From Craspedostauros australis (Eukaryota; Bacillariophyta; Bacillariophyceae; Mastogloiales; Achnanthaceae), in NCBI GenBank assembly GCA_026770025.1, contig JAMXDE010000007.1, forward strand, positions 558,001 to 622,000: a stretch of 64,000 nucleotides of DNA. The letters are read 5' to 3'. A program made the position numbers and the translations under genes. The notes beneath the pieces were generated by a model. It did no database searches. It was not told the DNA's origin and saw only the letters and a program-made list of their open reading frames with translations. Of the stretch, positions 11,456 to 22,900 are shown piece by piece. Each line of letters starts with the position of its first letter. Positions within the stretch are counted from its first letter, which is position 1.

Positions 11456-12257
11456 CAGACCATCCGATCGTTACATACGTGTAATACCTGCGCCCGTGAG
11501 GTACAGTGCTACCATTCAGATATTCGTGGAGTTGTCCGGTCTGCACCAAGATTCATTCACACAACATGTAGCTCGCAATCATGCGAGTACGAGCTATGCA
11601 CACACTATACTCCAGCACGATCTATGGTTACTGGCAGTACGAGCGAGTACCTGCAAGAATGGCACTAGTACGAATGCAAGAATGGCACTCTGACAGAATA
11701 CTCCACAGCTTTCAAGTGTAGTAGTCTGTCTACCTGATGCTCCTGTACCAGTACCAGTGTGTATGGGACTCTCTGCGTCAATACGATAAGAGCAGAGTAC
11801 TCCTACGAGCTACAATAGGTCGTATGTCTGGTGGGTGAGTAACCATATGTGTAGAGCACGGCCTATGGAACTCGCAAACTAATGGTCTGGCCTGAGGCTG
11901 AACACTGGTGCCGAGGCTCACGGTGACAAACGGACATCCTACAAGCATCTGGGGTGGAGTAGAGCAGCGCGGGACCACGGGGCTGTGAGATTTTATGGAT
12001 TCCCTCGAACAAGATATGAGGACTCTGTTAGAAAGGTTCAACTCGAGCACAACAGCGCGAGAAGATACGAGTACTCTACGTGGCACTCCTCCGAGTTCTG
12101 TTGTGTTGGTCTGTGTTCTGGAAATATGGATCTAATTCTACATTCGTGTCGCGTTCCTGGTGCTCAGCAAGTCCAGGTGTTGTTGCCGCGCACTTGTTGA
12201 ATGTTGAATGTTGGGTGTTGACTGCTGATTGCCTTTGGTGGTGCGAATGCCATCGCA
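11456..12257. other. Convergent intergenic region, no gene seen
   Basis: Holds the 3' ends of the Hsp70 gene (+) and the ammonium transporter (-). Only short overlapping frames are present. Several TACGAG/GAGTAC words occur at 11588-11660, with a TACGAGTACTC at about 12065. No RNA gene is recognised. Confidence 0.6.
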
Positions 12258-14544
12258 TCACAGGCTGTACTCGACTGCGTGTCTGGACGGTGCTTCATCC
12301 TCCTTCAAGGCCTCCTCGGCGGCAGCCTCCTGGTTCACCTCTGGATCTGAGGCGTGCGTCTTGTCCCCAGGCAGATTCCATCGTCCTCCGGTGCTTCTGT
12401 CAGCCTCGCTGACGCTCTCCAAGCCGCTTGGATTGTTGCGTCGCTTGCGAGACTTGCCTTTCTGGCGATTGTATGCCTCGATGTATTCCTTCTTGACGCC
12501 GTCCTTGTCACCACCGGAAACACCGCCGTGGTAGCTGATGTCCAGTCCGACCAGCTCCTCTAGGGAATCGGCGCGGAACCATCCCATGTAGTTCAACCAG
12601 ATGAAGAAAGGGAACATGGTCGCGAACGTCCACCCGACGATGAACAGTATAGCCACGACCTGGTTGGCCAACAGCGCAGCGTCGACTCCATCCGACAGAG
12701 TGTAGAAGAATCCGACGTGTTCGTCGGTTCCGTAGGCATCGCGCATGAAGCGAGGTTCCGAGAACAGCCCGGTCGCAATCATGCCCCACGCCCCACTGGC
12801 CATGTGGACTGGGATGGCATCGACGGCGTCATCGACTCTCATGCGAATGAGGAGGGCGGAGCACCAGAGGTAGACCCACCCGGAAATCACGCCAATCAAC
12901 AACGCTGCCCAGGGCTCCACCGTCGCGCACCCGCTTGTGATGGCGACCAATCCTGCAAGACTCCCGTTCATGCACATGGTGAGGGAAAACGATGGTTCAC
13001 CAGTGCGGCGTTCTTCCAACCAAAGATTGGTGAACAGAGCCGACACGCCACCCGCAGCGCCTGCAAGCGCTGTCGAAACGGCAGCACGTGCTGCAATCTC
13101 TCCATTGTTGGGGCCGCCCAGCAGCAACGCAGAGCCGGGGTTGAATCCAAACCCTGTGTCCGGCGCCGAGGAGGAGGAGGAGGGAGATGGGGAGGAAGCA
13201 TGCGTTCGTATTGCAACGCCGAGCAACCGTGCAAATAGTGCGTGCGTGGATCATGTTGGCGTTGATTGATTTGATCGGTTCGACCGCCAAGCCGCAAGCA
13301 ACATTGGAAAATGCGACGCGCCAAGGCCGAGAAGTTGCGGGATGTGGAAGATTGAAGAAGAGACATTCAGAATGAAGCAGAGATGGTTTTTGTGAGATGT
13401 TCTTGCTTGTAGGTACCATACAGGTCATAGGTGCGTCAGGCCCTCGATACAATCCAGTACGAGTACGAGTACGATTGCGATGAAGATTACGGGGATCAGC
13501 AACAGGAGCAGAGCACAAGCACTCATCTCGTCACTCCCTTCAGACAACCTGTGGGATGCAGGAGTATTCTGTTCCGTTTATAGCATTGCATGCCACTTTG
13601 AGCAGACTGCGCGCACAGAACATCCATCATGGCTGGTCACATCGGGGCTGATTGGTTCTCTGTTTTGCTCGCTCTGCCACAGAGCACAAGTCACGTCATG
13701 CGAGACTTGATTTCGCCCGCGGACAACAGTGGTGCGGCGTGGGATCACATGCGGAACACAAATGCGCGCGCAACGATAACTTACATCCGAACCAAAGCAC
13801 CATGGTGCCCAGCAATTGCAATGCCACAGAATGTCCTGGGAACGGCTTCGGCACCTCCAGCGGCTCACCCTGCGCATCGAAAAACCGACCGCGCCGCGGG
13901 CCAAGGACCCAAGTGGCGAAAAGAGCTGTTACGCCACCTGTGATGTGCACAACTCCACTGCCAGCAAAGTCAACAGCCCCGCTGCCGAGGAAAGGGTCGT
14001 TGGTGGACGTGCTGAGGAAGCCGTTGTTGGACCAGATGGAGTGTGCCACCACGGGGTACACGAAGCCGCTGAGCAGAACAGAGTAGCACAGGTAGGCGGC
14101 CATCTGACACCGCTCGGCCAACGTGCCTGCGACGATGGTGACGGACGTCGCCGAGAAGGTATACTGAAAGAACCAGAAGGCCGAGCTGTTGCCGATGTCC
14201 GCAAAGCTCTTGAGACCGATGAACTTCTTCTCGCCAGAGTCATCCTGACCACCGAAAGCGATGGCAAAGCCGACGAGCCAGAATGCCACCGCGGCCCCGC
14301 ATGCATCTAGGAGGTTCTTGAGCATGGTGTTCTGCACGTTCTTGATGCGCACGCACCCCGCGCACAGCATGGCGAATCCCGTCTGCATGAAGAAGATCAT
14401 GGCGCCTGCCACCACGAAGAGGAACTTCTGGAGGTCCTCGTTGCGGTGCTGCTCCTCCTTCTGCAGCGTCGTTGTCACGCATTCCAGGAGGTTCGTCACA
14501 TTGTCGCCATGGGCTGCCACACATGTTCCGTAAATGTCCGACAT
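12258..14544 (-). CDS. Ammonium transporter, AMT family (two exons)
   Basis: Imports NH4+/NH3 across the plasma membrane as a trimer of about 11-helix subunits. Exon 1 is 14544-13785 and exon 2 is 13153-12258, with a 631-bp GT-AG intron (13784-13154). Splicing restores the conserved LWFGWFGFNPGS and gives 551 residues, a normal AMT length. Both pore histidines are present, H200 in SGVVHITGG and H370 in IPVHMASGAWG, and so is the Asp of AVDFAGSG (D192). The C-terminal tail (from about residue 455) is hydrophilic, as in regulatory AMT tails. The start MSDIYGTC at 14544 was chosen because upstream in-frame sequence is low-complexity and reads through the decamer repeat. Diatom AMTs generally respond to nitrogen status; nothing in the sequence proves that here. 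The intron call is from frame and family continuity. Confidence 0.93.
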
Positions 14545-15843
14545 TTTGCTGATGTTATGCTGATGTTCTGTGTCGGTCTTTCCGCGCGTTCTGAAGATTT
14601 GGTCGCTCTGGAGACTTGTTGCCTTGTTTCGGTGGCCTGGTGCTCCTTTTTCTCTCCTTTCCTTCCCTTCCCTTTGTGGTCGCTGTCCAACAGTGTCGTG
14701 TGGACTGTTTGCGCCGTCGTATGACTTGCTAGTTTGGTGCGTGCTGCTTTTGGTGAATGGTGCGTCCTCTTTCGTGAAGGTCAATGTTGTGTGTGCGGCC
14801 TCGTGTTGAATTGTGTTGAATTGTGTTGAGTTGTGCTGAGTTGTGTTGAATTGCGCTGGGTTGTGTTGAACCGCGTCAAACTTCCGCGATCGCGCAGGTG
14901 AGCCTTTTCTTTCTGGATTTTCGCCGATGTTTTGGCGGAAGTGTGCTGTACCAGGTGCTCGTGAGCGTGTACGCAGGTGCGGCCACCAACGAACATCACC
15001 TGAGATCATTGGTCTTCTTGGACTGGTGCGTTTTCTGACCAGCAACCCGGGCGTCGCGCTCGTGTGACCAGAGCGCACAAAAAGCAAAGGAATGAATGGT
15101 GGGCGACTTTCTGCTTCCCGCATTTTCTTTTCCACGTGTGCCTGTTGCGCCATCCTCGCTTGGAATGTCCCCAAAGCGTGTGTGCGATCGAAATTTCTTT
15201 TGTCTTGACACGCGCATGGCCGAAATTGATCCACCACCAACCGGGCGGGCTCCCACCGAGACATCGTAGCAACCAATGAGGTTATTTGATTATCTGTCGT
15301 GACATGCATACATGTCCCAAACGTCGACCATAATGACTGTCCCAACAGCGTCTCTGCACCTGATCAGTATTGCCACTTCTTTGTTCGTGACGCAACATGG
15401 TGCGTGGTCCATCCCACAGCTATTTCTCCGCAATGATAAATTTGGCGGTCAAAGTCGCGATGTGGGCGTTTTTGTCAACCGCGCCTCTGTTCGTGTCCGT
15501 GTCCAAAAAGACGTTCACCGACGATTGGCTCCCATTGCTCGAATACTCCGAATGATACGACCGGAACGACAAACACGAACAGAAGCGGACACAAGTGCAG
15601 ACTGATGACTGGATTATTAGGTATGGCATCGAACAAGGCTGAATGCAAACGACGCCAACCGTTCACATCTGTATAAAATGTAAGTACTCCACACGTCTTA
15701 GTACGAGTATGCATGAAGGCGCAGTCATGGCCAATCCTAATCATATGTAAAACTTGTCTATGCGAATGTTACATGATTCTGTGCGCACCTTCTCCTGCCT
15801 ATTATGCCATATAATAGAATAATGTAATATTCTAGAATATATT
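14545..15843. other. AMT upstream region
   Basis: About 1.3 kb between the AMT start and the TIR element. Apart from the decamer array I see no gene. A GTACGAGTAT word lies at 15701, and the sequence next to the element is AT-rich (15800-15843). The long minus-strand open frame that extends AMT upstream to 15345 is composed of repeats and is not taken as coding. Confidence 0.6.
14801..14870. repeat. Seven-copy decamer tandem repeat upstream of AMT
   Basis: Seven exact-register 10-mers related to TTGTGTTGAA (TCGTGTTGAA, TTGTGTTGAA, TTGTGTTGAG, TTGTGCTGAG and so on) run from 14801 to 14870, ending about 260 bp upstream of the AMT start codon. They could be a promoter or leader element, or a plain minisatellite. 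The 10-bp period matches one helical turn, which would put every copy on the same DNA face. Confidence 0.75.
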
Positions 15844-15860
15844 ATATCCACGAGGAAATT
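15844..15860 (+). repeat. Left terminal inverted repeat
   Basis: ATATCCACGAGGAAATT, perfectly complementary to 18056-18072. It marks the left end of the 2.2-kb element. Confidence 0.8.
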
Positions 15861-16248
15861 CTGTCGCGATAGAGGACCCCTGATGTCTCAGGAGACAAAC
15901 TTTTTGACCTTTGTGCGAGGACCTTGTCTCCTGAGACAAAACCAAAAATAACACGACGTTTCCTCGCGATGGGAAAAGTGGTCGACCAGTTGGACTAAAA
16001 CTAGAATTGGAGACTCGTCTCGTCACACATTTTCTTCGTGTATTTTCTTCGTACATTTTTGTTGTCCACGTTTTCACGTAGTAATGGCGTAGTTTCGGAC
16101 ACTCGGTAGGTGTTGTCGTTGTTTGCATTCAATATAAAGTTGCTTGCTCTCTAATTTTAAGCAATGCTATTGCGAATAACACACTGGCGACTACCATAAC
16201 AAGAATAACACAGAGATTAAACCCACTTATGAGGCTGCGCTGGTGGCG

Positions 16249-17115
16249 CTATTCTCCGTCTCCTTTCAACTTCGTGCGGGGCACGAAGGGAGCACGGAAT
16301 CTATGCTTTGTGTGTGTATGCTGTTTATGTGGTTTTCTCCTTGTGTGCTGCCAAGGGCGTCTTTGCCAGTGGGGGAGGGGGGTTGGGTGAGCTTGTTGTC
16401 TGCATTTCAGCCACTTGAGCAGGGCGCCAGAGGCGGCCGGTTTGGGTAGCGTCAGCGCGGCTTGCTCCACCCATACCATGACCTGTGCCATCTGTGCCTC
16501 GCCGACCAGCGCCGTCTGTAGTCGCCATAGATGCTTGGTTCGGTCCTGCTCGAGGTAAAGATGGAGTGATTCTGCCCTGTCATGTAGGGCTTAAACCGTC
16601 CCAGCTTCGGCCGAGTCTTGACCTTCGAACAATGTCTCGTTGCGTGCTCTCCATTGCAACCAGGCATTGCGCCAAATGCAACGTATGAGCTGCCTGGACC
16701 ACTTGTCTTCCAATTTCCGAGGCTGTTGCTGCTGCAGAAATTTGCTCTGCATCGGTTCCCACTGCCTGTCTAGGAGTCCTTTTCTGAGCGCCTGTGGACC
16801 CACAGCGAACTGCTGCCAAACTGCCTCATGGAGAGAGCTGCCCAGGCTGGTAGCCCTGAGATGGACCGACCCCTCAAGCTGGCTTTGCAGGATGGCGGTC
16901 ATATTGATGGCGATTTCAGGCTTCGTGGGATATTTCCGCATCCAGTGCCGCAACTCCCATAAATGCCTCCTTGAGATTTTACGCCGGTCCTCCCCTGCGC
17001 ACTGCCAGAAGTGCAATGCATCCTCACAGTCTCTGCAACTGGGGCACTGGTCCAACACACTGGCAACTACCACTTGTTCTTCTACATCAATCCGGTGCCA
17101 CAATATCACCAGCAA
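16249..17115 (-). mobile_element. C-terminal tail of an RT-family gene inside the TIR element, broken
   Basis: The minus strand starts with a zinc cluster CPSCRDCEDALHFWQC (C-x2-C...H-x4-C), continues through a Trp-rich helical region with a WLQWRARNETLFEGQ block (near 16625-16670), and ends in a Gln/His-rich tail. This is the same RT-associated C-terminal module as the fragment at 5356-6108, which contributes the RNase H and zinc part while this one contributes the zinc part and tail. No RT or RNase H is present here. It is broken into more than one frame. It lies wholly between the TIRs, so it was either inserted into, or captured by, the TIR element. Confidence 0.55.
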
Positions 17116-18055
17116 CTGTTTTCATTTCATTACGTTTTCATTGCAGCTGTGGCCCTTTCCGTTCCTACTTGCTTTTGTTCTGTGGCTGTCACAGGTCTCA
17201 CACACTGCATTCATACGAATACCTTGCGCCTTGATCGATTTCTAAATCAGCGTTGTGCTCCTTTGCGGTTGGATCCAATCTCATACAACAGCGCAACTGA
17301 TTGGGAGTTTGTATTCATGCTCTTGTCGTCCAAGAGGAGGCTTCTTGTTCTATCCAAGCATATGACTGATATGTAGTGAATGATGGAGTATTGGTTTTCA
17401 ATGCAAGAGGGATGGAATGAATAGTAGCTTGCACTTGCACGGTATTGCAGAGAATATTACAGATGGTGAACTTGCCATGACGGATGGGCGCAGGCAAGCA
17501 TCAATCCTTGCGCTTGCCACAACACTGGAGAGATGGCACGAAGCTAGCAAGCGAATGGATGTGCTCTTCCAACAGAGCAGGTGCAATAATAGTCAACAAA
17601 GCAAGCAAACAGTAAGGTTGGTTTGCACGATGAACGTACACAACAGCAGAGGGGACGAAGATACCTGACTCTTGCCCCCTCAATCCCATAGCAAGCAAGT
17701 ACAGCAACAGCTAGACAACACCATGCATATTTTGCACAAGATCTATGTCATTCATGTGCTCTGCAGTGAGTAGTTTAGTCAGATATCAACGAAGCCAACA
17801 TATGTCGGTTGATGGTCAAAAAGCACGGGAAACTACGCAGTATTTGGGTTCCTGGTCGGAAAAGCACAGGAGACAATTTGCGGTTTTGGGTGTTGTTGTT
17901 TTTGGTTTTACTCGATTGAGTCCGCTGTCTTTCGGCTCCGTGTTAATTTACCGCACTAATTTTGAGTTTGTCTCCTGAGACAACATTCTTGGTCCACATC
18001 CGGGTGCCTTGTCTCAGGAGACAAAAAGGCCCGATTTTGTCTCCTGAGACATGAA

Positions 18056-18072
18056 AATTTCCTCGTGGATAT
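18056..18072 (-). repeat. Right terminal inverted repeat
   Basis: Exact complement of 15844-15860. It is preceded by three TGTCTC-NN-GAGACA boxes within 90 bp. Confidence 0.8.
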
Positions 18073-18130
18073 CAAATCCAAATACATATACCATCGAAGA
18101 GTCGACCTTCGTGTGTCTATACGTGCTCTT

Positions 18131-18150
18131 CTCTCTCTCTTGAGAGAGAG
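18131..18150. repeat. CT/GA hairpin downstream of the glycosyltransferase
   Basis: CTCTCTCTC and GAGAGAGAG face each other across a 2-nt TT loop, about 105 bp past the glycosyltransferase stop. As RNA this would fold into a 9-bp stem. It may be a 3' UTR or processing signal; one of several such structures in this window. Confidence 0.6.
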
Positions 18151-18253
18151 ACTATTTGGAATTCGTTGTCGCCCTTCGCAGAACGATAGACTACATCCCA
18201 TACTCATACGCGCTGACCATCCGCGGCGCGAATGTGACTGCTTTCCCACGACG

Positions 18254-19756
18254 CTAAAGCGCAAATCCACAGCATTCTTGCCACCGATCAACCTGGATTC
18301 TCACGGTCTCTGCCATGGCATGTGCTGGCGCGCACAGCAAAACTGAGCGCCTCTCCTTATGCTGCACGGGAGTTGTGAAGAGCGCAGTTTCCGCAGCTAT
18401 ATCTTCTCCAAGGTAGATGAACGAGTGGTTCACACCGGACATCGCGGCTAGCGTTCCAAAGTAGTTGTTCCAGTCGTACCCATAGGGCATCACCTCTATC
18501 ACCGAGCCGCAACGAGGCATGAATGGGAGCGACGTCAGCTGTGCGCCATGCGGTGTCAGAAGAATATCGATGTTGGCGAATATCTCTACTTGCAGAGCGA
18601 ATCGCATGTTCTCCAAAAAGACGACAGGTGGTCTGTACGGAAGACCAAGTTCCTCCTGCAGAAGCATGGAGACGTTGTGTGCCCCCTTAAGTCGCCTTCT
18701 GCTCATGCGATTGATAATTGCGATGCGTGGTGTGCGGGACTGGTTGGCATTTGACATGCCGCTTGTTCCTGATTCATCATTGGTTGCAGACCCTGTGGGT
18801 GATGTGCCTTGCCCATTGGACGAGGCAGTCATCCCGCACGATCTGCCCATGTAGTGGTCCATACCAAGGACGGACAAGGTACTTCGTCGCAGATGTTGCA
18901 TGTCATCCTTGTGGCCTGCTCTGTAACCACTGAGCAGATTCATCTTCGCACGAGCAACGATGAGAGTGCCTTCCGCGGGCTTGGCTTCTGCAATTAGTTG
19001 ATCATGATCCCTGCGCACGACAGTGATGTTGCTTCCTCGCAAAACCTTGAACATGCCGGCACTGAACGCGGACGTCTTGAAGAAACGTGGCTTAAAGGGC
19101 ATACCAACATTCAGAATATGTTGAGCGTCTGGGAAGTGTCGCCACAGCGACCAGCATGGCACGAGGTTTTGCATCAGATGTGGGAATTGCCAGATCACAT
19201 TTTGTTCACCTATCGTACATAAAGCGACCTTGACTTCGTTGGCGGGAATTTGCTCTTTCCCCGTCATGTTCGTCCGACCACCCTCATTCGTTGTGATGCC
19301 GACTCGATCCCAGGCCTCACTAAGATTGCCATGCTCGACGTGGAAGATGTCATCCAAGCCGTATGACCTCGGGTAGTCAGTGACTGTGAAGACGTATGGC
19401 ATTGATGTGTTGAAGATGTCGCATTCGTCTGGTTGGAAAGGATCTAATGGCCACTGCAACATGAAAGCAGGGTAGTCTGTGATGTTGTGGGCCCATCGGG
19501 ATCGATTTGAGTCATATCCAGCAGCCGTGGTTGGACCACTGGCGGCATCCGCGTGCACATAATCGGCTGGTTCGTGGAAAGATCCCAAGATACGCGCAGA
19601 CGCCATCCAATTCGTCACCGCAATTGTGACAACGAAAATGATGATGATCAAATGATTGGTTCTCGCACCGCCAATGGACGAGGTCTTCGTATCGGATGGT
19701 ATGGCATACGTTATTGACCGCGCCATGGTGTTGAGATGGTGTTTTTTCCTCCCCAT
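18254..19756 (-). CDS. GT61-like glycosyltransferase (DUF563), type II membrane protein
   Basis: Counted from the ATG at 19756 the protein has 500 residues. A short basic cytosolic tail is followed by a signal anchor (LIIIIFVVTIAVTNW, about 35-50) and a lumenal domain with several N-x-S/T sites. The C-terminal third has the GT61/DUF563 hallmark PHGAQLTSLPFMPRCGSVIEV (about 402-422), preceded by an ANIDILLTPHG block and followed by PYGYDWNNYFG. GT61 enzymes add xylose, GlcNAc or arabinose to glycans in the Golgi; the substrate here is unknown. An ATG at 19726 in a better context (ACACCATGG) is an alternative start, ten residues shorter. The frame extends upstream to 19921, but the extra residues do not look like a leader. 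No intron is needed. Confidence 0.75.
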   Translation of the reverse strand: MGRKKHHLNTMARSITYAIPSDTKTSSIGGARTNHLIIIIFVVTIAVTNWMASARILGSFHEPADYVHADAASGPTTAAGYDSNRSRWAHNITDYPAFMLQWPLDPFQPDECDIFNTSMPYVFTVTDYPRSYGLDDIFHVEHGNLSEAWDRVGITTNEGGRTNMTGKEQIPANEVKVALCTIGEQNVIWQFPHLMQNLVPCWSLWRHFPDAQHILNVGMPFKPRFFKTSAFSAGMFKVLRGSNITVVRRDHDQLIAEAKPAEGTLIVARAKMNLLSGYRAGHKDDMQHLRRSTLSVLGMDHYMGRSCGMTASSNGQGTSPTGSATNDESGTSGMSNANQSRTPRIAIINRMSRRRLKGAHNVSMLLQEELGLPYRPPVVFLENMRFALQVEIFANIDILLTPHGAQLTSLPFMPRCGSVIEVMPYGYDWNNYFGTLAAMSGVNHSFIYLGEDIAAETALFTTPVQHKERRSVLLCAPAHAMAETVRIQVDRWQECCGFAL

Positions 19757-19954
19757 TGCTCCTGCCGTTGCTCTTGCTGTTGACGTTCTTTGTTTGGTTT
19801 GTGTCCCACGCGGAAGTGCTGCAGACAACAGAAACTGATGCACGTCCTGCGCCAGTATTTGTGTTCGCCCAACACGATAGGAGCACCAAACGAGCACAGA
19901 AGGAGATGACTGCTTGTGCATATAACAGTAGATTGATCAGAGTTGTTGTACTTT

Positions 19955-19972
19955 GCTCTCTCAAGAGAGAGC
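19955..19972. repeat. CT/GA hairpin in the glycosyltransferase leader
   Basis: GCTCTCTC and GAGAGAGC form a perfect 8-bp inverted repeat around AA, about 200 bp upstream of the glycosyltransferase start. It mirrors the hairpin at 18131-18150 on the other side of the same gene. Confidence 0.6.
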
Positions 19973-22900
19973 GAGTTGTTGTTGTTGTTGCTGGTGGAGC
20001 GTCTTTTGCTCTTTGCTGGTGTGGTTGTGTCGGTTTCGGCGCGTGATTGATGGAAACAACAATGACGAAGTCGACAACAGTTCGCCGTCCGCGCGATGAA
20101 AGCCCCTCCAACGCACAAGCAACAACCGAAATTGTGACGTGAGCTGGATCGTTGTGAATCGCGTTCTACTTGTCGACTCGATCGACTTCTTTTCTTGCGC
20201 TAAAACAATTAAGCTAGATTATTCGTACAAGTCCAGATCTCGTCATTCTCCAACGTGGTCCGAAACAAAATGAAACATCTGATGCAAGAGAGAGAGAGAG
20301 AGGGAGTAGAGCACTTCAGTACAAACATTGAAATGCTAATGGGACAACTCACCCACAAGAAGGAAAGACCGAGCTCAACCATTCGAAGATCTTGCCATCG
20401 TGGATGAGATCAGTAATGACTGTATTGCGCAATAATGTACTCTTTGATCTGTTGTGTACTGAAGCAACTAACCAAACCGAAAAGCCACGGAGGAACAGTA
20501 GTACACAGTCGTACAAGAAGCAGCTTCTGTCTCTTCACGATTGTGCCCGTACCATTCGTTGTGTTTCGCTGATTGTTTCCTGATTGTTCACCCAGCTACT
20601 CAACCACACATACACACAAGTCAAACAGAGAGGCGTGTTCGTGGCTGCGACTCCTACCCAGTCTGACCAAAGGCACGCATCATGCGATGCGGCGTGCTCC
20701 GCACAGCCAAACGCTCAGTCTCCGCTAGTCAAATCTGCATGCTGCTGGTAGATCAACTCGTGCTGCGGGGATGTCGAGATCGCAGCGACTTCCGAAGATC
20801 ATTCATTGCCATCGCAGACGGCGAAGAAGATCATATCGATATCGAGGTTGATGTCAGCCAGGTTGGCATGGTTCTTCCCCAATGGAAGCGAATCGATAAA
20901 TGATGGCTTGTCAGTACCTGCGGCCCTCTGGCAGCAAGGGGAGATTGCAATAAACATGAACAAACAGACCTGCGAATGCTCAACAAAAGACATCCGACGC
21001 ACCAGCATTGAAATCAGCGTTTCATGAAAATCAGAAGAAGGCACACACATTGGTGAAAGGCCAGGGAAGACCAAAACGCCAGCGTAATGTGTGAATTCTG
21101 AAGGAGGCAGAACGCACACAACATTGCTGTCACGTCGTGAACGCAAAAAAGCAGCCAGTTTCGCCATTCTTGCCTCTCCACAATTCACAACAACCGCCAC
21201 ACTAACGCGACGAACGGTTGGAACTACAGCCGGTATTAGCATATCTGCGTGATTCATTCACGTCTTTCAAACTGAGACACACCAAGGTCCGAACAGGCAT
21301 AGATTGCGGTAAAATCACGAAAGCAAGTGCCAACACGATTCTGCATGGGAACGAACAATCGAGAACAGTCTTGTGGGGTTTTGTGTTCGTCTCAGTGCAT
21401 CCGCTCAATGGACTCGAATTCGAAAGGATATGACGTTGTGCGATTCCAAGCATACCAGAGCAATACACCAGAATCAGAAACCAACCAGTATTTTCAAGTC
21501 CTATCACCATCCATGGACGACCGAGTTCCAAAGTAGACTTCTCATGATGGATGATTCCTGTAACAACAAGTGCAGCAATGCGCTGTGCCGAGGACAATAT
21601 TTCCGATGTCTGCTTCAATACCATGCTTTGCAAGAATTCTATCGTTCCTGTTGCTCGACGACCTCGACTCGCAAAATTTCGAGTCGAATCCACGAACATG
21701 TAAATTGTGCTCTGATTGAGTAAAAACGGGTAACAAATACTTCCATACTTGTTCTTGCATTGCTCATTCTACTCATATAGGTGTTCCACTGTGAATACCG
21801 ATCGATCCCTTGAAAAGTAAGCAAGATTTTGAAGTGCCAAGCGGAATGGGAAATGGCCCTAATCCATTCAGCGCATTGTGTTCAAATAAAAAGCTGACCA
21901 TGCATGCATTGGTGAGATCCCTTGGGTATGTCGAACCTTATGGTGGTTCATTCGAACAATCCATTTGGCTTGCTGCTTTTAGGATGCTCTACCGAGATGG
22001 ATGAGAAGAGAATTCCTCGTGCGGGACATCCATCACCATGTTCATAAGGCGGGGAGAGCAACAAGCGTTCGCCGTGAAGACGAAAGAATGGCTCTCACCC
22101 TATGGCGATTTTCATAGTGTGGGGATGCCTCCCTTCGATTCTCAACGATACCACATGCGTGGTCTTCCGTCACAGAATGGGCAGTCCATGAAAGAACAGG
22201 TTCGATGTGTTGCCAATTCAATGAAAATCGAATAGTCACCCGCTCCCACAACACAAAAATCGTTCAAGGACCACCGCTTAGAGAACATACTCGCTTTGAT
22301 ATCCTTGGCTGTCACAATCTGGTGAGCCAACCCTTCAACTTGAAATGAACCGTCACGGCACATCTCTGCATCTTTATTCGTATCTTTTTTGTGACGAGTT
22401 TAAACGCAGCATAAACCCGGACAATGGCGTCGAACGCGAACATACGACGCACGGAGATTGCTCTTCCACGTTTACATCGCCGAAGAAACTACGAATAGAG
22501 CAAAGATTGAAATCTGTGAGCAGTTCATTTCGTTCCAAGCATTCTCCTTCGTTGCAGATTCGTTGCATTGCACACTCAGTACTGGTGTACAGTGTGCAGA
22601 ACATTCAAATACCCCAGAAAGGGCGATCGGAACCCTCAATCATTTTCGCGGGACATGTCGACCCAATGCATCAGCGAAGTTTCCTCGATCATGCGCAATT
22701 CGTTGGGGTTTTCATCGTATGAACAAGGCAAAGCGAGAACATAGGTTGACACATCAGCATCACGCTCTCGATCGAAGCGCAAACCCCATGCCATATGGCC
22801 AAACTCAAACTTCAGATTGGCATTGGTCCGTGGGCATCACCCTAAGGTTGCAATAGACCATGGAAACGCAATACAACCAACATTCGCCATGATCATTGTT

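Larger units (their letters stand above)
15844..18072. mobile_element. 2.2-kb element with terminal inverted repeats and TGTCTC/GAGACA boxes
   Basis: The ends carry a perfect 17-bp inverted repeat, ATATCCACGAGGAAATT at 15844-15860 and its complement at 18056-18072. Just inside the ends are five copies of a 14-bp box TGTCTC-NN-GAGACA: 15884-15897 and 15925-15938 on the left, 17969-17982, 18010-18023 and 18038-18051 on the right. The central dinucleotide alternates between AG and CT. If the element proper starts at TCCACGAG, the flanks are TA on both sides, as expected for a Tc1/mariner-type TA target, but no transposase is visible. The interior holds an RT-family tail on the minus strand (16249-17115). 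This looks like a non-autonomous DNA transposon or MITE-like carrier, possibly with a nested insertion. Superfamily is not established. Confidence 0.7.

Noticed and set aside
14545-15345. In-frame upstream extension of the ammonium transporter
   Set aside because: It runs through a decamer tandem repeat (QFNTTQHNSTQ-like) and promoter-like sequence, and AMT proteins normally start near the chosen Met.
20799-21257. 152-codon minus-strand frame in the gene-poor block
   Set aside because: No recognisable motif and no support from context.
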